A DNA stretch of 64,000 nucleotides from Nocardiopsis coralli. GTDB lineage: Bacteria; Actinomycetota; Actinomycetes; Streptosporangiales; Streptosporangiaceae. The notes under the pieces were generated by a model. The model did no database searches and was not told the origin of the DNA. It worked only from the letters and a program-made list of their open reading frames with translations. The translations under genes were made by a program, and so were the position numbers. The DNA lies in the NCBI RefSeq assembly GCF_014892575.1, contig NZ_JADBGI010000012.1, forward strand, positions 62,001-126,000, written 5' to 3'. How positions within the stretch are numbered: the stretch's first letter is position 1; each line of letters begins with the position of its first letter. This document shows, one piece after another, positions 6,768 through 15,353 of this stretch.

Positions 6768-9452
6768 GTGCAGGCAGTACCCAAACGACGCGGGCGCAGC
6801 ATCACCGCCCGTATCCGCGCGATGGTCATGATCCCCACCAGCGCACTCGTCGCGCTGTGGCTGATCCTCACCGGCGTCCTCGGCACCTGGGCCGTCTTCC
6901 AGCTGATGCTCGCCAACGCCACGGAGGACCTCGTCACCCCGGCCGCCGTCGGCCTCGTGGACGCGATGGAAGAGCGCTCCGCCACCATCGCCCACCTCGA
7001 GGACCCCGACGACCCCCAGGTCACGCAGGACCTCGCCGAGGCGCGCCAGGCCACCGACGACTCGCTCGGCGTCGTCGTGGAGGACCTCATCGGCTTCGCC
7101 GACCTGGCGCCCGGTGACGGCGGCATGCACATCGAGATGCTGCACGGGATGTACCAGGACATCGGCGAGATCCGCGACTCCGTCGACTCCGGCAACGCGG
7201 GCCGCGACGACGTCCTGGACTACTACAACGAACTCGTCCTGCACGGCGCCGACAGCTTCGACAGCCAGGGCCGCGAGGGCAACTCCGGTGACGCGGTCAG
7301 CCCCGGTTTCAGCGCGATCTACATGTTCCGCACGGTCGACACCCTCGCCCAGGCCGACGCGCAGGTCGCCCGCGCGTTCAGCACCGGCGAGCTCACCGTC
7401 GAGGACCAGCGCGAGTTCACCCGCCTCGTGGGTGCCTACGACGCCTTCCTCGAGGCCAACGCCCACTACCTGTCCGAGGAGCAGGCCGAGCGCTACGAGG
7501 CCGTCATCGCCAGCCCCGAGTGGGAGCGCCTCAAGGGATACGAGCAGGAGATCATCGACCGCCAGGTCGAGAGCGGCACCGTCACCGACCCGGTCACCCT
7601 CGAACCGGAGAACGTCGACGACCTGACCATGCCCGTGGACGCCGCCGACTGGCACGACGCCCACCAGCCCGTCCGGGCCGAGCTCACCGACATCGGCGCC
7701 GAGGAGGCCGTCTACGCCGCCTCCATGACGCGCGCCGGCGCCAACACCTGGGTCTACACCGCCATCGGCGGCAGTCTCGGTGTGGCCGCCGTCATCACCG
7801 TGGCCACCCTGCTGGCCCGCCGCTCCTCCCGCGAGCTCACCGGCCAGCTGCTCAAGCTGCGCGACGACTCCGACGACCTGGCCCGCAAGAAGCTCCCCGA
7901 GCTCATGGGCCGCCTCCACCGCGGCGAGCGTGTGGACACCAAGACCGCCCTGCCCGAGCTGGAGCGTTCCGACGACGAGATCGGTGACGTCGCCGAGGCC
8001 TTCAACACCGCCCAGCGCGCGGCCGTCGACGAGGCCGTGCAGCAGACCGAACTGCGCCACGGCGTCAACCGCGTCTTCCTCAACATCGCCCACCGCAGCC
8101 AGACGCTGGTCCACCGCCAGCTGCGCCTGCTGGACAAGATGGAGCGCGAGCAGGAGGACCCGGAGCAGCTCGGCCAGCTGTTCAAGCTCGACCACCTGGC
8201 GACCCGTTCGCGCCGCAACGCAGAGAACCTGCTGATCCTGGGCGGCGAGGCCCCGGGCCGTACCTGGCACCGCCCCATGCCGCTCATCGACGTGCTGCGC
8301 GGCGCCATCTCCGAGTCCGGCGACTACACCCGCGTCAAGCGCGAGCGCATCGCCCGCGTGCACCTCAACGGCCCCGCGGTCGCCGACGTCATCCACCTGG
8401 TCGCCGAGCTCGTCGACAACGCGACCATGTTCTCGCCACCGCACACGAGCGTGCGCCTGAGCAGCGACGACGTGCCCAACGGTGTGACCGTGGAGATCGA
8501 GGACCGCGGTCTGGGCATGTCCGACGGCGAGCTCTCCGCGGCCAACTCCCTGCTGGCCGAGCCGCCCGAGTTCGACGTCATGCGGCTCAACGAGAAGATG
8601 CGCCTGGGCCTGTTCGTGGTCTCGCACCTGGCCCACCGCCACGGCATCAAGGTGCACCTGCGCGCCTCGCCCTACGGCGGTGTGCAGGCCATCGTGCTGC
8701 TGCCGCAGGAGCTCATCTCCGGCGACCGCGCCTCGCTGCCCGCCTCGCCGGACACCGGGGAGGACATCTGGGAGGTCCGCCAGATCAGCGGCCCCGGCGA
8801 GGACACCGACAGCGGGAGCACCGGCGGCACGGACACCGCGTCCGGCGCTTCCGACACGAACGGTGACGGGCAGCAGAGCGGGCAGCCGGACACCGAGCCG
8901 GCCAAGCCCGTGCTGACCTCCGTGCCGTCCGCGCCCGCCGGCACCCCCGCCGACACCGGGGAGACCCCCGCGGCCCCGGCGGACCCCGCCCCGCAGACCG
9001 GCGGCGAGGACACCGGGAACGGCACCGGCGCACCCGCGGGCGGCAGCGACGTGCTCGCCGCCGGCCCCGACAGCCCTGCCCCGCAGGAACAGAGCAGCGC
9101 GAACGGTTCCTCCGCCTCGCGTCCCCCGCTGCCCACCCGTACCTCCAAGATCGCCGCGGTCCCGGCCGAGGACGGGAGCCGCGACGGCGGTTCCGGTTCC
9201 GACGGCGACGGCCAGGGCAGGCCCGCCCTGCCCAAGCGGCGCCCCCAGGAGAACCTCGCCCCCCAACTGGCCGCCGACCCCGCCCCGTCCAGCGGTGGGG
9301 CTCCCCGCTCCGGCGGTCCCTCCGGCGGTGAGACCAACAGCGCCGAACGGCTGGCGCGCCTGCGCAAGAACATGTCCGCGTTCCAGAAGGGCACCGACCG
9401 CGGACGGCGCGACGGCAAGCAGCAGACCAACGAGACCGACAAGGACGAGTGA
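6768..9452 (+). CDS. cvnA: Conservon sensor kinase with nitrate/nitrite-sensing-like domain
   Basis: 894 residues; GTG start with AGGAGA upstream. A short basic N-terminus leads to a membrane helix (about 19-48), an all-helical extracellular domain to about 320 (NIT-like), a second helix (about 327-352), a HAMP-like linker and a helical region containing NIAHRSQTLVHRQLRLLDKM. A GHKL ATPase domain with the N-box VAELVDNATMFSPP and G-box DRGLGMSD spans about 520-660. The remaining 230 residues are a disordered Gly/Pro/Ser/Thr/Asp-rich tail. The classical H-box is replaced by the divergent form typical of CvnA proteins. It heads a four-gene operon. In Streptomyces, conservons act as membrane-tethered G-protein-like complexes that influence development and secondary metabolism. 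The signal is not predictable. Confidence 0.9.
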   Translation: MQAVPKRRGRSITARIRAMVMIPTSALVALWLILTGVLGTWAVFQLMLANATEDLVTPAAVGLVDAMEERSATIAHLEDPDDPQVTQDLAEARQATDDSLGVVVEDLIGFADLAPGDGGMHIEMLHGMYQDIGEIRDSVDSGNAGRDDVLDYYNELVLHGADSFDSQGREGNSGDAVSPGFSAIYMFRTVDTLAQADAQVARAFSTGELTVEDQREFTRLVGAYDAFLEANAHYLSEEQAERYEAVIASPEWERLKGYEQEIIDRQVESGTVTDPVTLEPENVDDLTMPVDAADWHDAHQPVRAELTDIGAEEAVYAASMTRAGANTWVYTAIGGSLGVAAVITVATLLARRSSRELTGQLLKLRDDSDDLARKKLPELMGRLHRGERVDTKTALPELERSDDEIGDVAEAFNTAQRAAVDEAVQQTELRHGVNRVFLNIAHRSQTLVHRQLRLLDKMEREQEDPEQLGQLFKLDHLATRSRRNAENLLILGGEAPGRTWHRPMPLIDVLRGAISESGDYTRVKRERIARVHLNGPAVADVIHLVAELVDNATMFSPPHTSVRLSSDDVPNGVTVEIEDRGLGMSDGELSAANSLLAEPPEFDVMRLNEKMRLGLFVVSHLAHRHGIKVHLRASPYGGVQAIVLLPQELISGDRASLPASPDTGEDIWEVRQISGPGEDTDSGSTGGTDTASGASDTNGDGQQSGQPDTEPAKPVLTSVPSAPAGTPADTGETPAAPADPAPQTGGEDTGNGTGAPAGGSDVLAAGPDSPAPQEQSSANGSSASRPPLPTRTSKIAAVPAEDGSRDGGSGSDGDGQGRPALPKRRPQENLAPQLAADPAPSSGGAPRSGGPSGGETNSAERLARLRKNMSAFQKGTDRGRRDGKQQTNETDKDE

Positions 9453-9895
9453 CCGTGACGAGTACCCCCGAGAACGGAAACGGCGCGGGCAAGAAGGACA
9501 TCAACTGGCTGCTGGACGAGCTGCTCGACCGCGCGGTCGGCTCCCGCCACGCCATCGTCCTGTCCGCCGACGGCCTGCTGATCGGGCGCTCGGCGGACCT
9601 GGTCAAGGAGGATGCCGAGCACCTTTCCGCCGTGGCCTCGGCCTTCCAGAGCCTGGCCCGCGGAACCGGACGCCACTTCGGCGGCGGCGAGGTCCTGCAG
9701 ACCGTCGTCGAGATGGAGAGCGCCTACCTCTTCGTCACCGGTGCCGGCCGCGGGGCCTGCCTCGCGGTCCTCGCGGAGGAGAGCTCCGACGTCGGCATGA
9801 TCGCCTACGAGATGAACGTGCTGGTCGAACAGGTCGGCCGCTACCTCGACGCCGCTCCCCGTTATGAGAGTGCGGCCGGGGAAGCCACGCGATAG
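9449..9895 (+). CDS. cvnB: Roadblock/LC7-domain conservon protein
   Basis: 148 residues forming a single Roadblock/LC7 fold; the recognisable core is LLDRAVGSRHAIVLSADGLL followed by AVASAFQSLARGTG. The GTG start overlaps the kinase stop codon by four bases, so translation is coupled. CvnB proteins act as adaptor or GAP-like partners of the CvnD GTPase. No membrane segment is present, so it is cytoplasmic. The order kinase-Roadblock-DUF742-GTPase is the diagnostic conservon order. Confidence 0.92.
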   Translation: MTVTSTPENGNGAGKKDINWLLDELLDRAVGSRHAIVLSADGLLIGRSADLVKEDAEHLSAVASAFQSLARGTGRHFGGGEVLQTVVEMESAYLFVTGAGRGACLAVLAEESSDVGMIAYEMNVLVEQVGRYLDAAPRYESAAGEATR

Positions 9896-9903
9896 GGGAC
9901 AGC

Positions 9904-10383
9904 ATGCAAGCACACGACGACTACGGCCACGAGGGCCTGCCGCACCACCTCCCCATGCGGGAGGCGGGCGGCGGGCGCCCTCGTCCGGCCCCGCAACCGG
10001 AGGAACAGGCCTCCCCCGAACCCGAACCCCCTCCCGGGCCCGAGGCGGGACCCCTGGTGCGGCCCTACGTGATCGCGCAGGGGCGCGACCACGCCGACAC
10101 CGTCAAGCTCGACATGATCAGCGTCGTCATCGCCGCCAAGCGCGCCGAGGTCGACGAGATGGAGCTGGAACCCGAACAGCTGCGCATCCTCGAGCTGTGC
10201 CGCCGCCCCCAGTCGGTGGCCGAGGTCTCCGCCCACCTGGACATCCCGGTCGCGGTCGTCAAGGTTCTGCTCAGCGACCTCCTCAACCGCGGGCTGGCCC
10301 TGGCCCGTGCCCCCTACACAGCGAAGAGCCCGGTCAGCCGGGACGTACTCCAGGCGGTTCTCGATGGCATCCAGAGACTCTGA
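9904..10383 (+). CDS. cvnC: DUF742 conservon protein
   Basis: 159 residues. The N-terminal 50 are Pro/Glu-rich and look disordered. The remainder is a DUF742 winged-helix-like domain with RPYVIAQGR at its start and the conserved ILELCRRPQSVAEVSAHLDI and VVKVLLSDL. It begins nine bases after the Roadblock gene, and its 3' end overlaps the GTPase start by 20 bases. CvnC proteins are thought to be adaptor components of the complex; DNA binding has been suggested from the fold but is not shown here. Confidence 0.9.
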   Translation: MQAHDDYGHEGLPHHLPMREAGGGRPRPAPQPEEQASPEPEPPPGPEAGPLVRPYVIAQGRDHADTVKLDMISVVIAAKRAEVDEMELEPEQLRILELCRRPQSVAEVSAHLDIPVAVVKVLLSDLLNRGLALARAPYTAKSPVSRDVLQAVLDGIQRL

Positions 10384-10942
10384 CACGCAGGCCCCCGTCC
10401 CCTCCGCGCTGAAGATCCTCGTCGCGGGCGGATTCGGGGCCGGCAAGACCACCCTCGTGGGGTCGGTCAGCGAGATCGCCCCGCTGAGCACCGAGGAGGT
10501 GATGACCGAGGCCAGCTACGGGGTCGACGACCTGTCCGGGGTGGAGGCCAAGTCCACCACCACGGTGGCGCTGGACTTCGGCCGCATCACCATCAGCGAG
10601 TCCCTCGTCCTGTACCTGTTCGGCACCCCCGGCCAGGAACGGTTCTGGTTCATGTGGGAGGAGCTGTCGGAGGGCGCGCTCGGTGCGATCGTGCTCGCCG
10701 ACACCCGCAGGCTCGAGACCTGCTTCGCCTCGGTGGACTTCTTCGAGCGGCGCGGGGTCCCGTTCGTGGTCGCGGTCAACTGCTTCGAGGGCGCCCACCT
10801 GTACCAGCCCGACGAGGTGCGGGAGGCGCTCAGCCTGGATCCGACGATCCCTGTGGTGCTCACCGACGCCCGCACGCGCGAATCCTCCAAGGAGGTCCTG
10901 CTGACGCTGGTCAACCGTGTCGCGGAGCAGATGGCGGCCTGA
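10364..10942 (+). CDS. cvnD: Conservon GTPase
   Basis: 192 residues from the ATG at 10364, which lies inside the DUF742 gene and matches the family N-terminus; longer in-frame starts add unrelated sequence. The P-loop is GGFGAGKTT (about residues 20-28), with a switch-like DFGRI and a G3-type GTPGQERF. In CvnD proteins the NKxD motif is replaced by a variant, here VNCFEG. It is a small Ras-like or MglA-like GTPase and the output of the kinase-Roadblock complex. The stem-loop at 10952-10983 closes the operon. Confidence 0.92.
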   Translation: MASRDSDTQAPVPSALKILVAGGFGAGKTTLVGSVSEIAPLSTEEVMTEASYGVDDLSGVEAKSTTTVALDFGRITISESLVLYLFGTPGQERFWFMWEELSEGALGAIVLADTRRLETCFASVDFFERRGVPFVVAVNCFEGAHLYQPDEVREALSLDPTIPVVLTDARTRESSKEVLLTLVNRVAEQMAA

Positions 10943-10951
10943 GCCGCGGGT

Positions 10952-10983
10952 GGTGCCGGGTCCCGTACGCGGGGCCCGGCGCC
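10952..10983 (+). terminator. Hairpin after the conservon
   Basis: GGTGCCGGGTCCCG pairs with CGGGGCCCGGCGCC around a TACG loop: 14 pairs, two of them G-U. It follows the GTPase stop by nine bases and has no U-tract. A candidate promoter for the next gene follows: TTGTAC at about 10993, then TAAAGT after 16 bases. Confidence 0.55.
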
Positions 10984-11118
10984 CCGCACCCGTTGTACAT
11001 ACGGCCCTTCCGGGTAAAGTCGCCCACAGGACCTCCCCCATGACGGGCGTTCTGAGCAACCCGCTGACCGCGGACCCGTCACGACGGGTCGAACGAAGGT
11101 GACTGGAGTTCTGACCGT

Positions 11119-12099
11119 ATGAAGCGGTTCGATTGGCGCGACCGGATCCACGAGCTGGATGCCGAGGCCGACTGCGAGCAGATCGTGCGCATCCTCGCCA
11201 CGCACGAGTTCCCGTGGGACATCGAACAGGCTCTGGGCCTGGCGCTGTACCGTACCTACGCCGTGCCGAGCGTGGGCGAGCTCCTGGCCTACACCAGGGA
11301 ATTCACCGAGCGCACGCAGCACCGGTACGACGACACGGCGCTGATCCTCAACGACATCATGGAGCACGGTTTCGGCCCGGGCCGCGGACGCGACGCCCTG
11401 CGCCGGATGAACCAGATGCACCGTTCCTACGACATCAGCAACGACGACTACCTGTACGTGCTGAGCACCTTCGTCGTGATGCCGGTGCGCTGGCTCAACG
11501 ACTACGGGTACGGCTGGCGCCGCCTGAGCGACCACGAGATCGCCGCGAGCACCAACTACTACCGCAAGCTCGGCAAGCACATGGGCATCAAGGACATCCC
11601 CGAGACCTACGCGGCCTTCTACGAGCTCTACGACAACTACGAGCGCGACCACTTCGCCTACACCGACGGCGGGCGGGCGGTCTCCGACTCCACCCTCGAG
11701 CTGATGGTCGACTTCTACCCGGCCTGGCAGCGGCCCCTGGTGCGCCCCTTCACCAAGGCGCTGCTCGACGACCGGCTCATCCGGGCCTTCGACTACCCCG
11801 AGCCCTCCAGGTTCTGGCGCGCCGCCGCGAACGGGGCCATGAAGGGGCGGGCGAAGGTCGTGCGGTTCATGCCCCCGCGCAAGGAACCCCGCTGGGCCCG
11901 GACGAGCCCCAACATCCAGACCTACCCCGACGGTTACGACCCCTCGCGGATCGGCACGTTCCCCCAGGGCTGCCCGGTCCCGCACGACATGCGCACACAG
12001 ATGGTCCCCGCCACCGGTGCGCAGGTGCCCGCGCCCGGCGAGGCACTGCCCCCGGAGGGCTCGGAGCGCTCCGCCGACGGCGGCGCACCGCAGCACTGA
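11119..12099 (+). CDS. MpaB/rubber-oxygenase-like (DUF2236) protein, copy 1
   Basis: 326 residues, all-helical, in the ER-bound oxygenase MpaB/latex-clearing-protein catalytic family. Characteristic blocks are MNQMHRSYDISNDDYLYVLS, PVRWLNDYGYGWRRLSDHE and a C-terminal RIGTFPQGCPVPH. In characterised members (Lcp, MpaB) a His ligates heme b and the enzyme cleaves isoprenoid chains with O2. The His in MHRSYDI or HE here could be the axial ligand, but I cannot align it with certainty. There is no signal peptide, so it is probably cytoplasmic. It follows the conservon by 176 bases and has a close paralogue immediately downstream. Substrate unknown. Confidence 0.8.
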   Translation: MKRFDWRDRIHELDAEADCEQIVRILATHEFPWDIEQALGLALYRTYAVPSVGELLAYTREFTERTQHRYDDTALILNDIMEHGFGPGRGRDALRRMNQMHRSYDISNDDYLYVLSTFVVMPVRWLNDYGYGWRRLSDHEIAASTNYYRKLGKHMGIKDIPETYAAFYELYDNYERDHFAYTDGGRAVSDSTLELMVDFYPAWQRPLVRPFTKALLDDRLIRAFDYPEPSRFWRAAANGAMKGRAKVVRFMPPRKEPRWARTSPNIQTYPDGYDPSRIGTFPQGCPVPHDMRTQMVPATGAQVPAPGEALPPEGSERSADGGAPQH

Positions 12100-12119
12100 G
12101 CAAGCAGCACTGAGCGACC

Positions 12120-12142
12120 CTGCGGGCCCGACCGGCCCGCAG
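12120..12142 (+). terminator. Hairpin between the two MpaB-like genes
   Basis: CTGCGGGCC and GGCCCGCAG form a perfect 9-bp stem around CGACC, 20 bases after the first stop codon. It could give partial termination, so that the two paralogues are expressed unequally. Confidence 0.5.
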
Positions 12143-12304
12143 TACCGTAGGACCCGCGGGACCGACGCACACCCCCGACCCCGCACCTCCACGCACCACC
12201 GGGCCCGCACCCGGTGACGGGCGCAGCGCGCGGCCAGGCCGCGCGTTGCATCCCGCGACCCCCCGTCCCCACCCCTGATCCCCACACCCCTGAGGAACCC
12301 CTGA

Positions 12305-13285
12305 ATGACGCGCATGAAGCGCTTCGACTTCCGCGACGAGATCCACCGCTTGGACCCCGAGAAGGACTGCGTGCGCATCATGCAGATCCTGCAGTCCCAC
12401 GAGTTCCCGTGGGACATGGGCCGGGCCCTGGGTATCGCCCTGTACCGCACGTACGCGGTGCCGAGCATCGGGGAGCTGCTCGGGAAGACCGACGAGTTCA
12501 CCGGCAACACCCAGAAGCGCTACGACGACACCGCGCTGATCCTGGGCAACATGGTCCAGCACGGTTTCGAACCCGGTAAGGGCCGCGACGCTCTGCGCCG
12601 GATGAACCAGATGCACCGGTCCTACGACATCAGCAACGACGACTACCGCTACGTGCTCAGCACCTTCGTGGTCATGCCGGTGCGCTGGCTCAACGACTAC
12701 GGGTACGGCTGGCGCCGCCTGAGCGACCACGAGATCTCCGGGATCACGCACTACTACCGGACCCTGGGCAAGTACATGGGGATCAAGGACATCCCCGAGA
12801 CGTACGAGGCGTTCGAGGAGCTCCTGAACAGCTACGAGGACGAGCACTTCGCCTACACCGAGGGCGGTCGGCGGGTGTCCGACTCGACCCTGGACCTCAT
12901 GGTCACCTTCTACCCCAAGCGGGTGTCGGGGCTGGCGCGCAAGTTCTCGATGGCGATCCTGGACGACTCGCTGATCGAGGCGTTCCGGTACGAGAAGCCG
13001 TCGAAGGGCTGGCGCAAGGGCGCGGACCTGGCGCTGAAGCTGCGCGCGAAGGTCGTTCGGCGCATGAAGCCGCGCGAGGAGCCGCTGTGGGCGGACAACA
13101 ACCCGAACATCCGCAGCTACCCGGACGGGTACCAGCCGTCCAGGATCGGCACGTTCCCGGCGAGCTGCCCCGTGGCGCACGACGTGGACCCGGTCGCCCA
13201 CCAGGACCTGTACGGCCCCGACGGTGACAGCGGACCCGCTCCGGAGCCGGCCGAGGCGGGCCCGGCGGCGGACGGGCGCGCGTGA
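12305..13285 (+). CDS. MpaB/rubber-oxygenase-like (DUF2236) protein, copy 2
   Basis: 326 residues, closely similar over its whole length to the protein at 11119-12099. The shared blocks MNQMHRSYDISNDDY, VLSTFVVMPVRWLNDYGYGW and GIKDIPETY show a tandem duplication. GAGGAA lies 8-9 bases before the ATG at 12305; an in-frame ATG three codons later aligns better with copy 1. Divergence is greatest in the C-terminal third. The stop codon overlaps the GTG start of the MFS gene, so product transport and oxygenation may be linked. Both copies keep the same His/Arg positions and are presumably active. Confidence 0.8.
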   Translation: MTRMKRFDFRDEIHRLDPEKDCVRIMQILQSHEFPWDMGRALGIALYRTYAVPSIGELLGKTDEFTGNTQKRYDDTALILGNMVQHGFEPGKGRDALRRMNQMHRSYDISNDDYRYVLSTFVVMPVRWLNDYGYGWRRLSDHEISGITHYYRTLGKYMGIKDIPETYEAFEELLNSYEDEHFAYTEGGRRVSDSTLDLMVTFYPKRVSGLARKFSMAILDDSLIEAFRYEKPSKGWRKGADLALKLRAKVVRRMKPREEPLWADNNPNIRSYPDGYQPSRIGTFPASCPVAHDVDPVAHQDLYGPDGDSGPAPEPAEAGPAADGRA

Positions 13286-14640
13286 CCGCGACCGTTCCCG
13301 GCCCCGTCCCCGGTGGGGCGGGGCCTTCGTCTGCGCGGGAGGGCCTGCCGCGGTCGGTGCACGCCTGGTACGGGACCGGTGCGGTGGCGATCGGGGTGTT
13401 CAACACCGTTCCGGGCCTGCTGCTGCTCATCTACCTGACGGACACGCTCGCGGTGAGCCCGGCGGTGGCCGGCGCGGTGGTCTTCCTTCCGAAACTGGTC
13501 GACCTGCTGGTGAGCCCCTCGATCGGGGTGTGGTCGGACCGCACACGTTCGCGGTGGGGGCCGCGGCGCCCGTGGATGCTCGCGGGTGCGCTGACGATGC
13601 CGTTGCTGTTCGCGGCGATGTTCGCCGGCCCGCCCCTGGAGGGGAACGCCGCCGCGGTGTACGTGGGCCTGGTGTTCCTGGCTGCGGCGTTGGCGTCGTC
13701 GATGTTCTCGGTGCCGTACACGGCGATGCCCGGGGAGATCACCGGGGACTACCACGAGCGTTCCACGTTCAACACGTGGCGGACGGCGTTCGTGGGGCTC
13801 GCGCTGATGCTGGGCGGGGCGCTCGCTCCGGTGCTGCAGGGTGTGCCCGACGACGAGCTGACCGGGTACCGCGCGATGGGGGTCGCCATGGGCGCGGTGG
13901 TGCTGCTGTCGATGCTGGGGGCGTTCTCGGGGACCCGGCGCGCGCCGCGGCCCTCGCACCCCTACCGCGGGGAGGGACTGTTCGCGCAGCTGCGGGTGGC
14001 GTTCCGGCACCGGCACTTCCGGGTGCTGTTCCCCGCGAACCTGTTGATGGCCACCGCGAGCGGGACGATGGTCGCCGGGGTCCCGTACGTGACCGCGAAC
14101 GTGATGGGCGAGCCCGCGTACACGAGCATCCTCATGGTGTGTGTGCTGGTGCCGCTCATGGCCGCGGCCCCGGTGTGGCGGCGGGTGTCGCTGCGCCTGG
14201 ACAAGCGGGGCGCCGCGGCCTGTTCGGCGCTGGTGTTCACGGTCGGCGGGCTGGGGCTCATGTGCCTGCCGCTGTGGGGTGTGCCCGGCGCGGTGGTCTC
14301 GTCGGTGCTGATCGGCGTCGGGTTGTCCGGAACCATGCTGCTGCCCGGTTCGATGCTGGCCGACTGCATGGCCACGGGCGACGACGGACGGCGCCAGGGC
14401 GGCGTGCTGTCGGGGCTGTGGACGTCGGGTGAGGCGATGGCGCAGTCCGTGGGCACGGGCCTGTTGTCGCTGTGCCTGGCCGTGAGCGGGTACGTGGAGT
14501 CCGGCGCCGGCGAGGTCGTGGAGCAGACCGACACCGCGCTGCGCGGGATGCTGCTGGGCAGCACCCTGTTGCCCGCCGCGGTGATGCTCGCGTGCCTGGT
14601 GCCCCTGGCGTTCTACCGCCTCACCGAACACGACACCTGA
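13282..14640 (+). CDS. GPH/MelB-type MFS transporter
   Basis: 452 residues with 12 predicted membrane segments. SDRTRSRWGPRRPWMLAGA after helix 2 and the early block PKLVDLLVSPSIGVWSD are hallmarks of the glycoside-pentoside-hexuronide cation symporter family (MFS_2). The GTG start overlaps the upstream stop by four bases, making it part of the MpaB-like operon. GPH members import sugars with Na+ or H+, but actinomycete relatives near oxygenases and lipid genes may carry other small molecules. The acidic Asp in LVDLL, used in MelB for cation binding, is kept. Substrate unknown. Confidence 0.82.
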   Translation: MTATVPGPVPGGAGPSSAREGLPRSVHAWYGTGAVAIGVFNTVPGLLLLIYLTDTLAVSPAVAGAVVFLPKLVDLLVSPSIGVWSDRTRSRWGPRRPWMLAGALTMPLLFAAMFAGPPLEGNAAAVYVGLVFLAAALASSMFSVPYTAMPGEITGDYHERSTFNTWRTAFVGLALMLGGALAPVLQGVPDDELTGYRAMGVAMGAVVLLSMLGAFSGTRRAPRPSHPYRGEGLFAQLRVAFRHRHFRVLFPANLLMATASGTMVAGVPYVTANVMGEPAYTSILMVCVLVPLMAAAPVWRRVSLRLDKRGAAACSALVFTVGGLGLMCLPLWGVPGAVVSSVLIGVGLSGTMLLPGSMLADCMATGDDGRRQGGVLSGLWTSGEAMAQSVGTGLLSLCLAVSGYVESGAGEVVEQTDTALRGMLLGSTLLPAAVMLACLVPLAFYRLTEHDT

Positions 14641-14643
14641 TCC

Positions 14644-14690
14644 GCACACCACATGCACCACTCGTGACACACGTGGTGCATGTGGTGTGC
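14644..14690 (+). terminator. Perfect 18-bp stem-loop after the MFS gene
   Basis: GCACACCACATGCACCAC and GTGGTGCATGTGGTGTGC pair without mismatch around an 11-base loop, starting three bases after the MFS stop codon. It is the longest perfect stem I found in the window. It lacks a U-tract and should serve as an intrinsic-type terminator of the conservon-side operon. Confidence 0.7.
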
Positions 14691-14770
14691 AAGCGACGCT
14701 TTGTGCACACAGCGCACAGAAACGGCACGATGTGCGCATGGCACGCCCGGTGCGCGTGAGGCGCATCGTG

Positions 14771-15263
14771 CTCACGGAGCACGTGCCACAAGCACCACGC
14801 TTGCTGCGCGTGGCGTGCAAGGCGCATGCCGCCGTGCAGGATCTGTATTCGCGCGATGCGGGAGGCACGCGGGGCGTGCAGGGGGCACATGGTGTGCGCA
14901 GAGCGCCCGTGACGCGCAGGATGCGCGTGGAGCGTGGGACGTATCCAGCTCACGGAGCACGTGCCGCGCGGGACGCCACAAGGTAGGCATGACACGCGCA
15001 ATGCGCGTGGTGTGCGCAGAGCGCGCGTAGCGCGCAGGAGATGCCTGATGCACGATCGGCATGCCGTCCGGCGCACGTGGTGGGGCACCGGCGAGGCCGC
15101 AGGCCCCGGCGCAGGAGACGCATCCGGCTCACGGAGCACGTGCGCCACATGCCGACCCGCATCGAGTGCCTGGTGTACCAGGCATATGCCGTGCGTACAT
15201 GGCCCGTGGGGGGCGAAGAGGGCGCCCGATGCGCGAGAGGCACACGTGGTGGGGGCAGAGCGC
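14771..15263. repeat. Modular degenerate repeat array (about 60-base spacing)
   Basis: The 713-base gap between two convergent genes (14641-15353) holds no convincing gene but is internally repetitive. Module A is CTCACGGAGCACGTG, at 14771, 14949 and 15128, each preceded by CGYATC. Module B, near GGTGTGCGCAGAGCGC, is at 14891, 15009 and 15248. Module C, near GGCATGCCG, is at 14821, 15058 and 15181. The order is A-C-B, A-B-C, A-C-B. Module starts lie 49-70 bases apart, close to multiples of 60, and A recurs every 178-179 bases. The stretch is very rich in GTGCGC, CACGTG and GCGCA. Function unknown. It is not a CRISPR array, because neither repeat nor spacer length is constant. Confidence 0.6.
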
Positions 15264-15353
15264 GCATGACGCGCGATGCCTCATGCACACGGTCGGCCGC
15301 AGACAGGTGCGCCTGGTGGGCGCTGGTGCATGGGAAGTGTGTGACGGGTGGGG

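Noticed and set aside
6564-9266. 900-residue minus-strand open frame opposite the conservon kinase
   Set aside because: The plus strand encodes a complete kinase with N-box and G-box; the antisense product has no recognisable family sequence.
14621-15148. Possible small genes in the convergent gap (several frames of 100-175 residues)
   Set aside because: The products are Cys/His/Arg-rich and change frame between repeat copies, as expected of noncoding repeats, and none has a ribosome site.
14771-15263. CRISPR array
   Set aside because: Repeat modules are degenerate, of three kinds, without constant spacer length; no cas gene is in the window.
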